64,000 bases of DNA, taken from contig NZ_LOHP01000064.1 of assembly GCF_001482305.1 (NCBI RefSeq), positions 62,001-126,000 on the forward strand, written 5' to 3'. A model generated the notes under the pieces. It searched no databases and was not told where the DNA came from. It was given only the letters and a program-made list of their open reading frames with translations. This DNA is from Leucobacter sp. G161 (GTDB lineage: Bacteria > Actinomycetota > Actinomycetes > Actinomycetales > Microbacteriaceae). The translations under genes were made by a program, and so were the position numbers. Below, in pieces: positions 33,176 through 41,922 of this stretch. Positions within the stretch are counted from its first letter, which is position 1. The number at the start of each line of letters is the position of its first letter.

Positions 33176-34977
33176 TCCTCGTCATTGGGGCGGGCGTCGC
33201 CGGGCTGTCGGCCGCGCTTGCCGCGGTCGCGGCCGGGGCAGAGGTCGAACTGGTGACACCGGGAACGTTGGCGACACCTGGCGGGCTGGCCGGTGGCAAC
33301 ACGGCGATGGCGCAGGGCGGCGTCGCCGCTGCCGTGGGCCCGGGCGACACCGCGGCCGCTCACCTCGCCGACACCCTGGTCGCCGGAGCAGGTCTTGTTG
33401 ATGAGTCAGCGGCCCGCGTGCTCACCGAAGACGGGGCCCGCATCATGCGGGAGTTGCTCGCGGCCGGACTCCCGGTGGATCGCGGCCCCGACGGTGCGCC
33501 GCTGCTCGGCCTCGAGGGGGCACACGGCGTCGCTCGGATCCTCCACTCCGGCGGCGACCGCACCGGTGCCGCGCTGCACGCCTTCCTCGCCGAGCAGGCA
33601 CTCGCGGCGGTGGCAGGTGGCGCGCTGCGGATCACTGAGCACACCCGGGCGGAAGCTTTGCTGCTGCGAGGCGGGGCAGTGATCGGCGTCGAGCTACGTG
33701 AGGCGGCGACTGGTGCGAGTAATAGCGCGCACACCGATGAGGCCGCAGGTTCGTTCGAACGGCTTGCCGACGCCGTGATTCTTGCGACCGGCGGCTATGC
33801 CGCGCTGTTCCCGCGTCACACCAACCACGCTGGCTCGCGCGGCGAAGGCATTGTGCTCGCCGCCCGCGCGGGAGCCCTGCTCGCTGACCTTGAGTTCGTG
33901 CAGTTTCACCCGACGGCGTTGCCCTCCGGCGAGCTCGTCTCGGAGGCCGTGCGCGGCGCGGGCGCGGTGCTGCTCGACAGCGGTGGCAACCGCTTCATGC
34001 TGCATCGACACCCGCTCGCAGAGCTCGCCCCGCGCGACGTCGTGTCACGGGAGATCCACCGGGAGCTCGAGCGGTCGCGCGCCGCGGGTAGCGGCCCCGG
34101 GAGCTCCGACGCCGGAACTGCCGACACGGGGAATGCCGACACCGGCACTGCGGACACAGTGTGGCTCGACGCAACCGGCATCGAACGTGAGGGCGGCCCG
34201 GGTGCGCTCCAACGACGCTTCCCCGCCATCTCTGAAGCTGTGACCGCGAACGGGTTCGACTGGACACGCGACCCAATCCCGGTCGCGCCCGCCGCCCACT
34301 ACACAATGGGTGGCGTCGCGAGCGACCTCGACGGACGCAGCAGCGTGCCGGGCCTCTTCGTCGCCGGAGAGGTTGCCTCCACCGGCGTGCACGGAGCCAA
34401 CCGGCTCGCCTCGAATTCGCTGCTCGAGGGCCTCGTATTCGGGGAGTGCTCGGGCCGTGCCGCGGCTGACTACGCTGCCGCCGGCGAGTCTCGCTGGGCG
34501 CCCGGCGCTTCCTTGACTGCGCTCGCACAGATCGCGGTCGACGTGACGCTTGCGGAGGTCGGGGCGTCCAAGGGCTCGGCAGACGCAGCGGGCGATTCCG
34601 CAGACGCAAACGCAAGCTCCGCGCTCAGCTCGACCGCCACGGCCGCCGAGATCTCGGCGGCGATAGAAGCAGGCCTTGGCATTGTCCGCGACGAAGAAGG
34701 CCTGCGCGCAGCGGCCGCCGTCTTCGCACGCGGCATAGGATCGCAGGCTGATCTCGCAGGGCTCCTCTGCGCGGCCGCGCTCGCCAGGCGCGAGTCGCGC
34801 GGCGCGCACCAACGCCGGGACTTCCCGCAGAGTGATCCAGCGCTCGCGAGGCGCTCGGCGGTCCGCGTGGTGCCAGCTGCGGCCGCGGGCCGCGCCGCTG
34901 GAAGTACCGCCTCCGCAAGCCCCGCCTGCGCAAGCCCTGCCTTCGCAAGCCCTGCCACTGCCAGCACTGCCGCGTGA
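33172..34977 (+). CDS. nadB: L-aspartate oxidase
   Basis: FAD-dependent oxidase that makes iminoaspartate for NadA. I place the start at GTG 33172, giving VILVIGAGVAGLSAALAAVA, because GTGA overlaps the nadA stop; the longer frame from 33022 would sit inside nadA. The 601-residue protein has the N-terminal dinucleotide motif GAGVAGLSAALAA, GGNTAMAQGGVAAA, HPTALPSGELVSEAVRGAGA, and GGVASDLDGRSSVPGLFVAGE with VHGANRLASNSLLEGLVFG. The last ~25 residues are an Ala/Ser/Pro repeat. About 20 residues of Gly/Asp/Thr repeats occur inside the FAD/substrate region (about 305-325). Confidence 0.95.
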   Translation: MILVIGAGVAGLSAALAAVAAGAEVELVTPGTLATPGGLAGGNTAMAQGGVAAAVGPGDTAAAHLADTLVAGAGLVDESAARVLTEDGARIMRELLAAGLPVDRGPDGAPLLGLEGAHGVARILHSGGDRTGAALHAFLAEQALAAVAGGALRITEHTRAEALLLRGGAVIGVELREAATGASNSAHTDEAAGSFERLADAVILATGGYAALFPRHTNHAGSRGEGIVLAARAGALLADLEFVQFHPTALPSGELVSEAVRGAGAVLLDSGGNRFMLHRHPLAELAPRDVVSREIHRELERSRAAGSGPGSSDAGTADTGNADTGTADTVWLDATGIEREGGPGALQRRFPAISEAVTANGFDWTRDPIPVAPAAHYTMGGVASDLDGRSSVPGLFVAGEVASTGVHGANRLASNSLLEGLVFGECSGRAAADYAAAGESRWAPGASLTALAQIAVDVTLAEVGASKGSADAAGDSADANASSALSSTATAAEISAAIEAGLGIVRDEEGLRAAAAVFARGIGSQADLAGLLCAAALARRESRGAHQRRDFPQSDPALARRSAVRVVPAAAAGRAAGSTASASPACASPAFASPATASTAA

Positions 34978-35041
34978 GCTGATCCACAGCCCCTCCTGCG
35001 CCCCGCGCTTCCCCAGACACCCTCACAGAAGGAGCCGCCCC

Positions 35042-35890
35042 GTGCTCACCCCACAGATCATCACCGATGTCGTCGCACGCGCGCTCGCGGAGGACGCCCC
35101 CTGGGGTGACCTCACGGTCGAGCTCGCGATTCCCGAAACCGCGACGGTGGCGACGCGCGTCGTCGCCCGCGAAGCCGGGGTGTTTGCGGGTGGACCGCTC
35201 ATCGCCGAGACGTTCCGGCAGGTGGATCCCCGGATCGCTGTCACCGAGCTCGTTCCCGAGGGCACGGCGTTCGGCGTCGGCGACGTGCTCGCCCACATCG
35301 CGGGGCCCGCGCGCGGCGTGCTCACGGGGGAGCGGGTCGCGTTGAACTTCAGCCAGCGCATGAGCGGCATCGCGACACTGACGGCGCGCTTCGTCGCCCT
35401 CGTCGCGCACACGAACGCGCGGATCGCCGACACCCGCAAGACGACCCCGGGCCTCAGGGCGCTCGAGAAGCACGCGGTCGCCGCGGGCGGGGGATCGAAT
35501 CACCGCTTCGGCCTCTCCGACACGATCATGATCAAGGACAACCACCTCGTGGCCCTCGGCGCGGTCGACGCGGCATCGACGACGGCAGCACTGCGGGGCC
35601 TGCGCGAGCGCGCGGGGCACACGACGTCGATCATCGTCGAGGTGGATCGCGTCGACCAGATCGAACCCGTGCTCGCCGCCCGGCCCACTGGTGTGCTGCT
35701 CGATAACTTCTCGCTCCCGGAGTTGCGGGAGGGCGTCGCACTCATCGGGGATCGCGCGATCGCGGAGGCGAGCGGCGGCGTGAACCTCGACACGGTCGCG
35801 GGCATCGCGGAGACCGGCGTCGACGTCATCTCCGTCGGCCTGCTCACCCACGGCGCGCGTGCGCTTGACCTCGGGCTCGACGCGGAATGA
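35042..35890 (+). CDS. nadC: Nicotinate-nucleotide pyrophosphorylase (carboxylating)
   Basis: NadC converts quinolinate and PRPP to nicotinate mononucleotide. The 282-residue protein starts at GTG 35042, about nine bases after AAGGAG, and begins VLTPQIITDVVARALAEDAPWGDLT. Family motifs are RIADTRKTTPGLRALEKHAV and the phosphoribosyl-binding NHRFGLSDTIMIKDNHL. It follows nadB by 64 nt and its stop overlaps the nifS-type gene by ATGA. Confidence 0.96.
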   Translation: MLTPQIITDVVARALAEDAPWGDLTVELAIPETATVATRVVAREAGVFAGGPLIAETFRQVDPRIAVTELVPEGTAFGVGDVLAHIAGPARGVLTGERVALNFSQRMSGIATLTARFVALVAHTNARIADTRKTTPGLRALEKHAVAAGGGSNHRFGLSDTIMIKDNHLVALGAVDAASTTAALRGLRERAGHTTSIIVEVDRVDQIEPVLAARPTGVLLDNFSLPELREGVALIGDRAIAEASGGVNLDTVAGIAETGVDVISVGLLTHGARALDLGLDAE

Positions 35891-37116
35891 GTAGCAGCCA
35901 CTACCTCGACGCGGCCGCGACGGCCCCGCTGCGGCCGGAGGCGCGCGCCGCGATGCTCGCTGTGTGGGAAGCGGGCCAGGCGAACGCGTCGAGCGTGCAC
36001 GGGCCAGGCTTCCGCGCCCGCGAGACTGTCGAGCGCGCCCGCGAGCAGGTCGCTCTGGCCGTCGGTGCCCGGCCGGGGGAGATCGTCTTCACCTCGGGCG
36101 GAACGGAGGCCAACACGCTCGCGATCGTCGGCCTCGCGCTCGCGAACCCGCGCGGCAGGCACATCGTGACGACAGCTATCGAGCACTCCTCCGTGCTCGA
36201 GTCTGCGCGCTACCTCGAGCGGGTGTTCGGCTTCGAGCTCACGGTGGTGCCGGTTGACGGCGCGGGCGTTGTTGATCAGGTTGCTGCCGTGGCCGCGCTT
36301 CGCCCGAACACGACGCTACTCTCGATCGGGCTCGCGAACGGCGAGATCGGCACGGTGCAGCAGCTCGCGGAGCTCGCTGCGCGGGCCCGCGCACTCGGCG
36401 TGCTCGTCCACACCGACGCCGTGCAGGCCGCAGCAACGCTGCCCGTCTCGTTCGCTTCGTCGCCTGAGAGCTGGCCCGGCGACGCGGTCGATGCGCTGAC
36501 GCTCGCCTCACACAAGTTCGGCGGCCCACAGGGCGTCGGCGCGCTGCTCGTGCGGGCGCACCTGCCGATCGAGGCAGTGATCCACGGCGGCGGGCAGGAG
36601 CGCGGGGCCCGCTCGGGTACGGAGAACGTCGCCGGCATCGCGGGCTTCGCCGCCGCCGTGACTGCGACGGTGCGGGGGATCGGCGAGCGCGCGCTCGCAC
36701 TCATGCAGAGCCGCGATGCGCTCGTGGCGCGTATCCTCGCGGAGGTGCCGGGGGCCGCGCTCACTGGACATGCGAGCGAGCGGCTCCCCGGTCACGCCTC
36801 GTTCACGGTTGCCGGCGTCAGCGGGGAGTCGCTGCTCGTTGCCCTCGACACCGCGGGGTTTGCCGTGTCGTCGGGCTCGGCCTGCGCCGCGGGCCAGTCC
36901 GAGCCGTCGCCGGTGCTGCTGGCGCTCAGCATCGATCCAGAACTGGCGCAGACCGCGCTGCGGTTTACGCTTCCCGCACCGCTGCCCGCCGAGTCGATTG
37001 CGCGGGTCGTTGCGGTGCTGCGCGGCGAGGCGGAGCGAGCTGGCCGGCAAGCATCGCCGCGAGCGCAACCCCGAAGCCCAGCAGCTGCAGCGGAGCAAGC
37101 GACTCGCCCGCAATGA
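35887..37116 (+). CDS. Cysteine desulfurase of the NAD operon (NifS/NadS type)
   Basis: A 409-residue PLP-dependent class V aminotransferase-fold protein. The PLP lysine is in SHKFGGPQGVGA, GTEAN is the GTEGN-type motif, and the catalytic Cys loop is SSGSACAAGQSEPS. Its partner role is probably iron-sulfur cluster supply to NadA, since nifS-like genes commonly follow nadABC in actinobacteria. The C-terminal ~30 residues are low-complexity (RAQPRSPAAAAEQATRPQ) and overlap an opposing transporter gene by 152 nt; conserved sequence ends near 37040. Confidence 0.92.
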   Translation: MSSSHYLDAAATAPLRPEARAAMLAVWEAGQANASSVHGPGFRARETVERAREQVALAVGARPGEIVFTSGGTEANTLAIVGLALANPRGRHIVTTAIEHSSVLESARYLERVFGFELTVVPVDGAGVVDQVAAVAALRPNTTLLSIGLANGEIGTVQQLAELAARARALGVLVHTDAVQAAATLPVSFASSPESWPGDAVDALTLASHKFGGPQGVGALLVRAHLPIEAVIHGGGQERGARSGTENVAGIAGFAAAVTATVRGIGERALALMQSRDALVARILAEVPGAALTGHASERLPGHASFTVAGVSGESLLVALDTAGFAVSSGSACAAGQSEPSPVLLALSIDPELAQTALRFTLPAPLPAESIARVVAVLRGEAERAGRQASPRAQPRSPAAAAEQATRPQ

Positions 37117-37888
37117 GGACGCCCAGCAGCGCCGCCACGAGCGGTGAGAGCAGCCCGAGCAGTGCCGTCGAGGTGACGGGGAGCTGCCGGATGCCGGCGA
37201 ACCAGATCGTGTAGCTCACGAGCGCGCCGAGCACCCCGAGCCAGAGATATCCCAGCACGGCCGCGCCGTCGATGCCCGCGGGCACGCCGTCGACGACGAG
37301 CGCTGGCGCGAGCAGCACGAGGCCGGCCGCCGTGAGCTGCCAGCCGGCGAGACTCATTGCGGAGACCCCCTCGGGGCGGCCCCAGCGCTTGGTGAGCACG
37401 ACGCCGACCCCCATCGAGGCTGCGCCCGCGAGCCCGGCGGCAAGGCCGAGCGGGCTGAACGCCGCGCTCGGGCCGAGCACGACGAGGGCGACCCCTGCGA
37501 CGCCGACGAGGCCCCAGAGGATCCGCCACCCCGAGAGTTTCTCGCCGAGGATCCACACCGCGAGAAACGCGACGACGATGGGCTGCGCAGCGCCCAGGGT
37601 TGCGGCGACGCCGCCCGGGAGGTGCTGCGCGGAGAGGAACAGCAGCGGGAAGAAGGCGGCCATGTTCAGGGTGCCGAGTACGAGGCTTTTCCACCACCAG
37701 GAGCCGCGCGGCAGCGTGCGCGTGATGGCGAGCGCGACGAGGCCCGCGGGGAGCGCGCGCATGAGCGCGGCGAACAGCGGGTGCCCCTCGGGGAGGAGCT
37801 GCGTAGTGACGACGTAGGTGGTGCCCCAGATTGCCGGGGCGAGGGCGGTAAGCGCGATGCTGCCCGCGCGGTTTGAAGATCCATTCAC
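36965..37888 (-). CDS. EamA/DMT-family transporter
   Basis: A 307-residue drug/metabolite transporter with ten hydrophobic helices in two EamA repeats. Characteristic parts are IWGTTYVVTTQLLP in helix 1, LPGGVAATLGAAQPIVVAFLA in the first repeat, and LLGLLSPLVAALLGVLIAGESL in the second. DMT proteins export metabolites or amino acids. It is divergent from the LysR gene at 37968, the usual arrangement for a regulated exporter, and its 3' end overlaps the desulfurase gene in the opposite strand by 152 nt. Confidence 0.88.
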   Translation of the reverse strand: MNGSSNRAGSIALTALAPAIWGTTYVVTTQLLPEGHPLFAALMRALPAGLVALAITRTLPRGSWWWKSLVLGTLNMAAFFPLLFLSAQHLPGGVAATLGAAQPIVVAFLAVWILGEKLSGWRILWGLVGVAGVALVVLGPSAAFSPLGLAAGLAGAASMGVGVVLTKRWGRPEGVSAMSLAGWQLTAAGLVLLAPALVVDGVPAGIDGAAVLGYLWLGVLGALVSYTIWFAGIRQLPVTSTALLGLLSPLVAALLGVLIAGESLAPLQLLGFGVALAAMLAGQLAPPRRAAPQRPAQSTRRAAVREA

Positions 37889-37944
37889 GCTTCAATCGTC
37901 GATCCCGCGCTACCAATCAGTCCAACACATTGTTGTCAGGGCAT

Positions 37945-37963
37945 CTATGAACTGTGATCATAG
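37945..37963. promoter_or_regulatory. LysR-type binding site between eamA and lysR
   Basis: CTATGA, seven bases, TCATAG is a perfect inverted repeat in the 79-nt divergent region, ending 4 bases before the regulator start. It has the T-N11-A shape of LysR recognition boxes and probably controls both genes. Confidence 0.6.
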
Positions 37964-37967
37964 AACG

Positions 37968-38918
37968 ATGGAGCTTCAACAGATGCGCTACGTCGTCGCG
38001 GTCGCCGAGACCGGCAATTTCACCCGCGCCGCCGAGCGCTGCCGCGTTGTCCAATCGGCGCTGAGCCACCAGATCAAGGCGCTCGAACGCGAGCTTGGGC
38101 TCACGCTCTTCGCGCGCACGAGCCGCCGCGTCGAACTCACCGCCGCGGGTGAGGCCTTTCTCCCCGCAGCACGGGCCAGCCTGGCCGCCGCCGAGCGGGC
38201 GAAGGCCGAGGCCGCTGCTGCGACGGGGGAAGTGCGCGGCACGCTCGAGGTGGGCCTCATCCCGACGGTGACCGCCGTCGACGTGCCCGCGGCGCTTGCT
38301 GCGTTTCACCGCGCGCACCCGGCCGTGCGGATCTCGCTGCGCGGCGGCGGGTCCGACACGTTTATGACGGCGATCGCGGCGGGCACGCTCGATGTCGCGG
38401 TGCTCGGGCTGCCGGAGGGGGCTCCGGTGACGGGTGTCGCCTCGCGCGAGCTCGCCCGAGAGAAGCTTGTCGCCGTCGTGCCCGAGGGGCACGCGCTTGC
38501 GGGAGGCCCTGGTGGTGGCGCCCCCGCTATCACGCTTGCTGCGCTCGCGGCGCACGTCGAGGGCGGCGGGGCGACGTTTGCGGATTTCCCGGCTGGCACC
38601 CCCGGTCGTGAGCAGTCCGACCTTGCCTTTGCCCGGGCCCGGGTGCAGCGTGAAGTCGCGTTTGAGGCGCTCGACGTTGCGTTGCTCCTCGACCTCGTCC
38701 GTGCAGGGCTAGTGGTGACGATCCTTCCTCGGGGGCTTGTCGCCGGCGAGCCGGGCGTGCGCGCAGTGGCCCTTGGTGGCGGGCCGACTCGGGTGTCGTA
38801 CCTTGCGTGGAGCGCGTTCAATCCGTCGCCCGCGGCGCTCGCGCTGCTCGGCGTTCTCGCGCTGGACAGCGAGCCGCAGGGTGTCGCGAACGGCGCCCGG
38901 GATGTAAAGCGTGTTTGA
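37968..38918 (+). CDS. LysR-family transcriptional regulator
   Basis: A 316-residue LysR regulator. Start is the ATG at 37968 (MELQQMRYVVAVAETGNFTRAAERC), since the longer frame would add non-coding sequence and cover the operator. The N-terminal winged HTH has the family pattern TRAAERCRVVQSALSHQIKALERELGLTLFARTSR. The co-inducer domain follows. It most likely controls the divergent EamA transporter. Confidence 0.9.
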   Translation: MELQQMRYVVAVAETGNFTRAAERCRVVQSALSHQIKALERELGLTLFARTSRRVELTAAGEAFLPAARASLAAAERAKAEAAAATGEVRGTLEVGLIPTVTAVDVPAALAAFHRAHPAVRISLRGGGSDTFMTAIAAGTLDVAVLGLPEGAPVTGVASRELAREKLVAVVPEGHALAGGPGGGAPAITLAALAAHVEGGGATFADFPAGTPGREQSDLAFARARVQREVAFEALDVALLLDLVRAGLVVTILPRGLVAGEPGVRAVALGGGPTRVSYLAWSAFNPSPAALALLGVLALDSEPQGVANGARDVKRV

Positions 38919-38943
38919 CGTAAAGTGAGCTTGTCTGTAAAGT
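38915..38943 (+). promoter_or_regulatory. Promoter with repeated GTAAAG boxes upstream of the membrane protein-xre pair
   Basis: TTGACG at 38915-38920 and TAAAGT at 38938-38943, spaced by 17 bases. The -35 overlaps the lysR stop codon. GTAAAG recurs at 38904-38909, 38920-38925 and 38937-38942, roughly every 16-17 bases, which could be the autoregulatory operator of the Xre protein. Confidence 0.55.
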
Positions 38944-38998
38944 TTGCTGTACGTCGCGCAGGCCGTGCGATGCAACGCAGACAGCGAAGGACCGCGCC

Positions 38999-39481
38999 AT
39001 GCAAGACTCCACGACTCCAACGATGACCACGACCGCCGCCAGTCGCTGGGGCCGTGCGCGCTTCGGCGGTGGCTTCGCCGGCCTCGCCCTCGCCTCAATC
39101 GCCGTGGGCGCGCTCCTCGCAGGAGGCATCGGATGGCTGTTCGCGAGCTTCGCGCTCACAGACCGCCCAGGCATCGGCTTCGCCTTCGTTGCTGCCGGGG
39201 TGCTGCCCGTCGCGACGATGCTTGGCTGGGCGATCTTCGTCGACCGCTCGACCCTCGCCGGCGCCGTTGAGCGGCCCGAAGAGTCGATCGAGTCCGTCTG
39301 GTACGAGAAGGCTGCAAGCGGTGCATTTGGCGACATCTTGCTCGTCGGAGGCATCAGCGCAGTCGGGTTCTCCATTATGCAGATCGACGCTCCGGTGATG
39401 CTCGTCGCCGCCATCGTCATCGGTTTCGCGATGCTCGACTTCGGTGTGCGCTACCTCTGGCAGCGTTCGGCGGCGAAGTAA
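38999..39481 (+). CDS. Four-helix membrane protein paired with an Xre regulator
   Basis: A 160-residue protein with a short polar N-terminus and four hydrophobic helices at about 26-50, 58-80, 107-123 and 128-148. An acidic loop (AVERPEESIESVWYEK) separates the two pairs. It resembles DUF-type membrane proteins that occur immediately upstream of small Cro/CI regulators in many bacteria. Its TAA overlaps the ATG of the xre gene by one base. Function is unknown. Confidence 0.78.
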   Translation: MQDSTTPTMTTTAASRWGRARFGGGFAGLALASIAVGALLAGGIGWLFASFALTDRPGIGFAFVAAGVLPVATMLGWAIFVDRSTLAGAVERPEESIESVWYEKAASGAFGDILLVGGISAVGFSIMQIDAPVMLVAAIVIGFAMLDFGVRYLWQRSAAK

Positions 39482-39687
39482 TGCAGAATTCCCTCCCTGA
39501 GCGCCGTCAGGCCCGCGGGTGGTCGCAGCAGCGGCTCGCCGAAGAGCTGGGGGTGTCTCGGCAGACCATCCTCTCGATCGAGAAGGGGCGTTTCGACCCG
39601 TCGCTACCGCTCGCCTTCAGGCTTGCGGCGGTGTTCGGCTGCCACATCGAAGAGCTCTTTACGCCTGAGGCGGAGTCGGGCGAATAG
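39481..39687 (+). CDS. Small Cro/CI (Xre)-family regulator
   Basis: A 68-residue DNA-binding protein, essentially one helix-turn-helix domain, beginning MQNSLPERRQARGWSQQRLAEELGVSRQT. Length and context (translationally coupled to a membrane protein) fit the YgzD-type regulator class. It presumably represses its own operon through the GTAAAG repeats upstream. Confidence 0.88.
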   Translation: MQNSLPERRQARGWSQQRLAEELGVSRQTILSIEKGRFDPSLPLAFRLAAVFGCHIEELFTPEAESGE

Positions 39688-39690
39688 CCA

Positions 39691-39760
39691 GAGCTGAGCT
39701 AGCCGAGCTGAGCTACCCGAGCTGAGCCCGCCGAGCTGAGCCCGCCGAGCTGAGCCGGCC
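39691..39760 (+). repeat. Five tandem copies of a 14-bp unit after the xre gene
   Basis: GAGCTGAGCYNSCC repeats exactly five times in 70 bases, starting four bases after the xre stop. Units 3 and 4 are identical. Confidence 0.9.
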
Positions 39761-39830
39761 GCGCTGCAGCGTCCCGCAGCCGGCCCTTCATCCCTCGCGG
39801 GGTCACTACTGGGGCTCTCCATGTGTGAGG

Positions 39831-39972
39831 GTGCAGGCCTCAGCGACCAGGAGTGCTCAAGCGACATGACCTCAGCGAAGTCAGGAGCGATCAGCAGCAG
39901 AAAGCTCCTGACTTCGCTGAGGGCATGGCTGCTGAGCGACTCGAGCTGGGAGTGCCTTCGCCTTGCGAGGGT
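39831..39972. repeat. Dispersed hairpin repeat, copy A
   Basis: Arms at 39866-39888 and 39904-39926 pair at 22 of 23 positions around a 15-base loop. Flanking sequence shares blocks with copy B at 59543-59692: TGCAGG and CCTCAGCGA before the hairpin, CATGGCT and TGAGCGA then TGCCTT and GCCTTG after it. Left arms of A and B match at 21 of 23 positions. Confidence 0.75.
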
Positions 39973-40162
39973 GGCGACCGTGACGAGCACGGGAATTGCT
40001 TCGACCCTCTGGCTCCGAAGCACACCCCTCACCGCAAGCGGGTATCGCCAGCTGCGCGCTGGACGCGGGCATCCCCCCGCAGCGGGCGGGCCGAAGCCAC
40101 CCCACTTCAACACGTGAGTGGGACCCCTCGACCCGATGCGGTACCCGCGGGGCAACGCGCCG

Positions 40163-41782
40163 CTAGCTGTCCCTGACGTCCGTGAGTTCGCCTCGGCGGT
40201 GCATCCGGCCAGCGGAATCGAGCTCGAGCACCGTGTCGACTCCAATGCGCTCAAGGAACGCGAAGTCGTGACTCACGACGAGCAGCGCACCGCGATACGC
40301 ATCGAGCGCCTGTGCGAGCTGTTCGACGCTCGCGATGTCGAGGTTGTTCGTCGGCTCGTCAAGGATGAGGAGCTGCGCTGGCGGCTCCGCGAGCAGCAGC
40401 TTCGCAAGGGCCACGCGGAACCGCTCGCCGCCCGAGAGGGTGCGCACGGGGCGATCCACGCTGTCGCCGCGCAGCAGCAGGCGGGCGAGCTGGTTGCGGA
40501 TCGCGCCCGCGGGGGTTGCCGGAGCGACCTCCTGCACGTTCGCGATCGCGCTCGCGTCCTCGTCGAGGCCGTCGAGGCGCTGGGGGAGATGCCCAACGAA
40601 TTCGGTGACGATCCTGCCCGACGGGCGGTCGGGGCTCGCCTCGGTGCCGTCGAGCAGCTTCTGAATGAACGTTGACTTGCCGCTGCCGTTCGCCCCGACG
40701 AGGGCGACCCGCTCGGGCCCCTGCACGGTCACCGAGGTGTCGCCGTCGGCGAACTCGGCGATGCGGCGGCCGCGCGGCACCCCGGGGTCGGGCAGCACGA
40801 GGTGGATGTGTTCGTCCTCACGCACTCGTGCGTCGGCGGCGTCGAGTGCAGATTGGGCCGCCAGCACCTTGTCGTCGAGTGTGGATCTCATTGCGCCGGC
40901 GGATTCCTGTGCGCTGCTTGCGCGCTTGTTCACGAGGATCTTGGGGAGTCCACCGTCCCGCTGGGTTTTTTTCGCGGTTCGTGCGCGCTGAGCGAGTTTT
41001 GATTCCGCCTCTTGACGCAGCCGCTTCTCGACCTTCAGCGCCTGCTGCGCGGCCTTCGCCGACTGCTGTGCTGCGGCTTGCTCCTGCTCCTGGTGCGCCT
41101 GCCACTCGCTGTACGGGCCTCCGAACGTGGTGAGCGTGCCTGCGTGCAGCTCGGTCGTGTGCTCCATGCGTTCGAGTAGTTCGAGGTCGTGGCTCACGAC
41201 GACGAGGGTGCCTGGCCACTCATCGACGAACTCGGCGAGTTTTGCGCGGGTGGCGCGGTCGAGGTTGTTCGTTGGCTCGTCGAGCAGGGTGATGGCTGTG
41301 CGGCGGATCCTCAGCCCCGTAATCGCGATGAGCATCGCCTCGCCGCCCGACACTTCGGCGACGCGGCGATCGAGGTCCGCGCCTGAGAAGCCGATGCGGT
41401 CGAGCGCCTCGTCGGCACGCGACTCGATGTCCCAGTCGTCGCCGATGGCGTCGAAGTGCTGCTGGTCGACGTCACCGGATTCGACTGCGCGTATGGCTGC
41501 GAGGGTCGTGTGGATGCCGAGGAGTTCGGCGATCGTGGCGTCGCTGCGCAGCATGAGCGTCTGCGGGAGGTAGCTAACATCGCCGCTGGTATCGATGCGC
41601 CCCGACGTAGGGGTGAGCTCGCCGGCAATGAGCTTGAGGAGCGTCGACTTGCCAGCGCCGTTGCGCCCCACGAGGCCGGTGCGGCCGGTGCTGAACGAGC
41701 CGGTGACGCTATTGAGTGCGATTGAGCCGTCGGCCCACTCGAACGAGAGGTCGCGGAGGGCGATAGCTGATTTGAGATTCAT
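40163..41782 (-). CDS. ABC-F family ATPase
   Basis: A 539-residue protein with two nucleotide-binding domains and no membrane segment, the ABC-F (EttA/Vga/Uup) arrangement. First Walker A GRNGAGKST at 39-47, first Walker B LLDEPTNNLD; second Walker A GANGSGKST, second LSGGERFRVALAKLLL and LLILDEPTNNLDIAS. The linker between the domains is long, helical and basic. ABC-F proteins act on the ribosome as translation factors or antibiotic-protection factors. It is downstream of a tetR gene by 197 nt with hairpins in between. Confidence 0.92.
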   Translation of the reverse strand: MNLKSAIALRDLSFEWADGSIALNSVTGSFSTGRTGLVGRNGAGKSTLLKLIAGELTPTSGRIDTSGDVSYLPQTLMLRSDATIAELLGIHTTLAAIRAVESGDVDQQHFDAIGDDWDIESRADEALDRIGFSGADLDRRVAEVSGGEAMLIAITGLRIRRTAITLLDEPTNNLDRATRAKLAEFVDEWPGTLVVVSHDLELLERMEHTTELHAGTLTTFGGPYSEWQAHQEQEQAAAQQSAKAAQQALKVEKRLRQEAESKLAQRARTAKKTQRDGGLPKILVNKRASSAQESAGAMRSTLDDKVLAAQSALDAADARVREDEHIHLVLPDPGVPRGRRIAEFADGDTSVTVQGPERVALVGANGSGKSTFIQKLLDGTEASPDRPSGRIVTEFVGHLPQRLDGLDEDASAIANVQEVAPATPAGAIRNQLARLLLRGDSVDRPVRTLSGGERFRVALAKLLLAEPPAQLLILDEPTNNLDIASVEQLAQALDAYRGALLVVSHDFAFLERIGVDTVLELDSAGRMHRRGELTDVRDS

Positions 41783-41897
41783 GATGGGAGAGTGTCCTTC
41801 GTCGGCGACCGCAAAATGGGGTGCCGAAATAGTGCCTGATCTGTTCGCCAGCGGTGTAACCGGACCGGCGGGTGTGCGCTACTGAAGGGTGCTCCAA

Positions 41898-41922
41898 GCA
41901 TGCGGGCCGAGCCCGGGCATGC
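41898..41922. terminator. Hairpin in the tetR to abc-F gap
   Basis: GCATGC at both ends (41898-41903 and 41917-41922) with GGGC/GCCC pairing inside around a CGA loop. It is 57 bases past the tetR stop. No T-run follows, so a terminator or attenuator role is not settled. A second hairpin, GATGGC/GCCATC, is at 41941-41957. Confidence 0.4.

Larger units (their letters stand above)
39688..40162. other. 475-nt gene-free gap with tandem and dispersed repeats
   Basis: No gene is supported. It contains five 14-bp tandem units (39691-39760), then a dispersed hairpin element (39831-39972), then high-GC sequence with no recognisable gene up to the ABC-F stop. Long open frames here are by-products of high GC content. 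Confidence 0.7.

Noticed and set aside
39604-40254. 216-residue ORF in the xre-abcF gap
   Set aside because: It spans tandem repeats and the dispersed hairpin, and overlaps xre and ABC-F on the wrong frame; no protein-like pattern.
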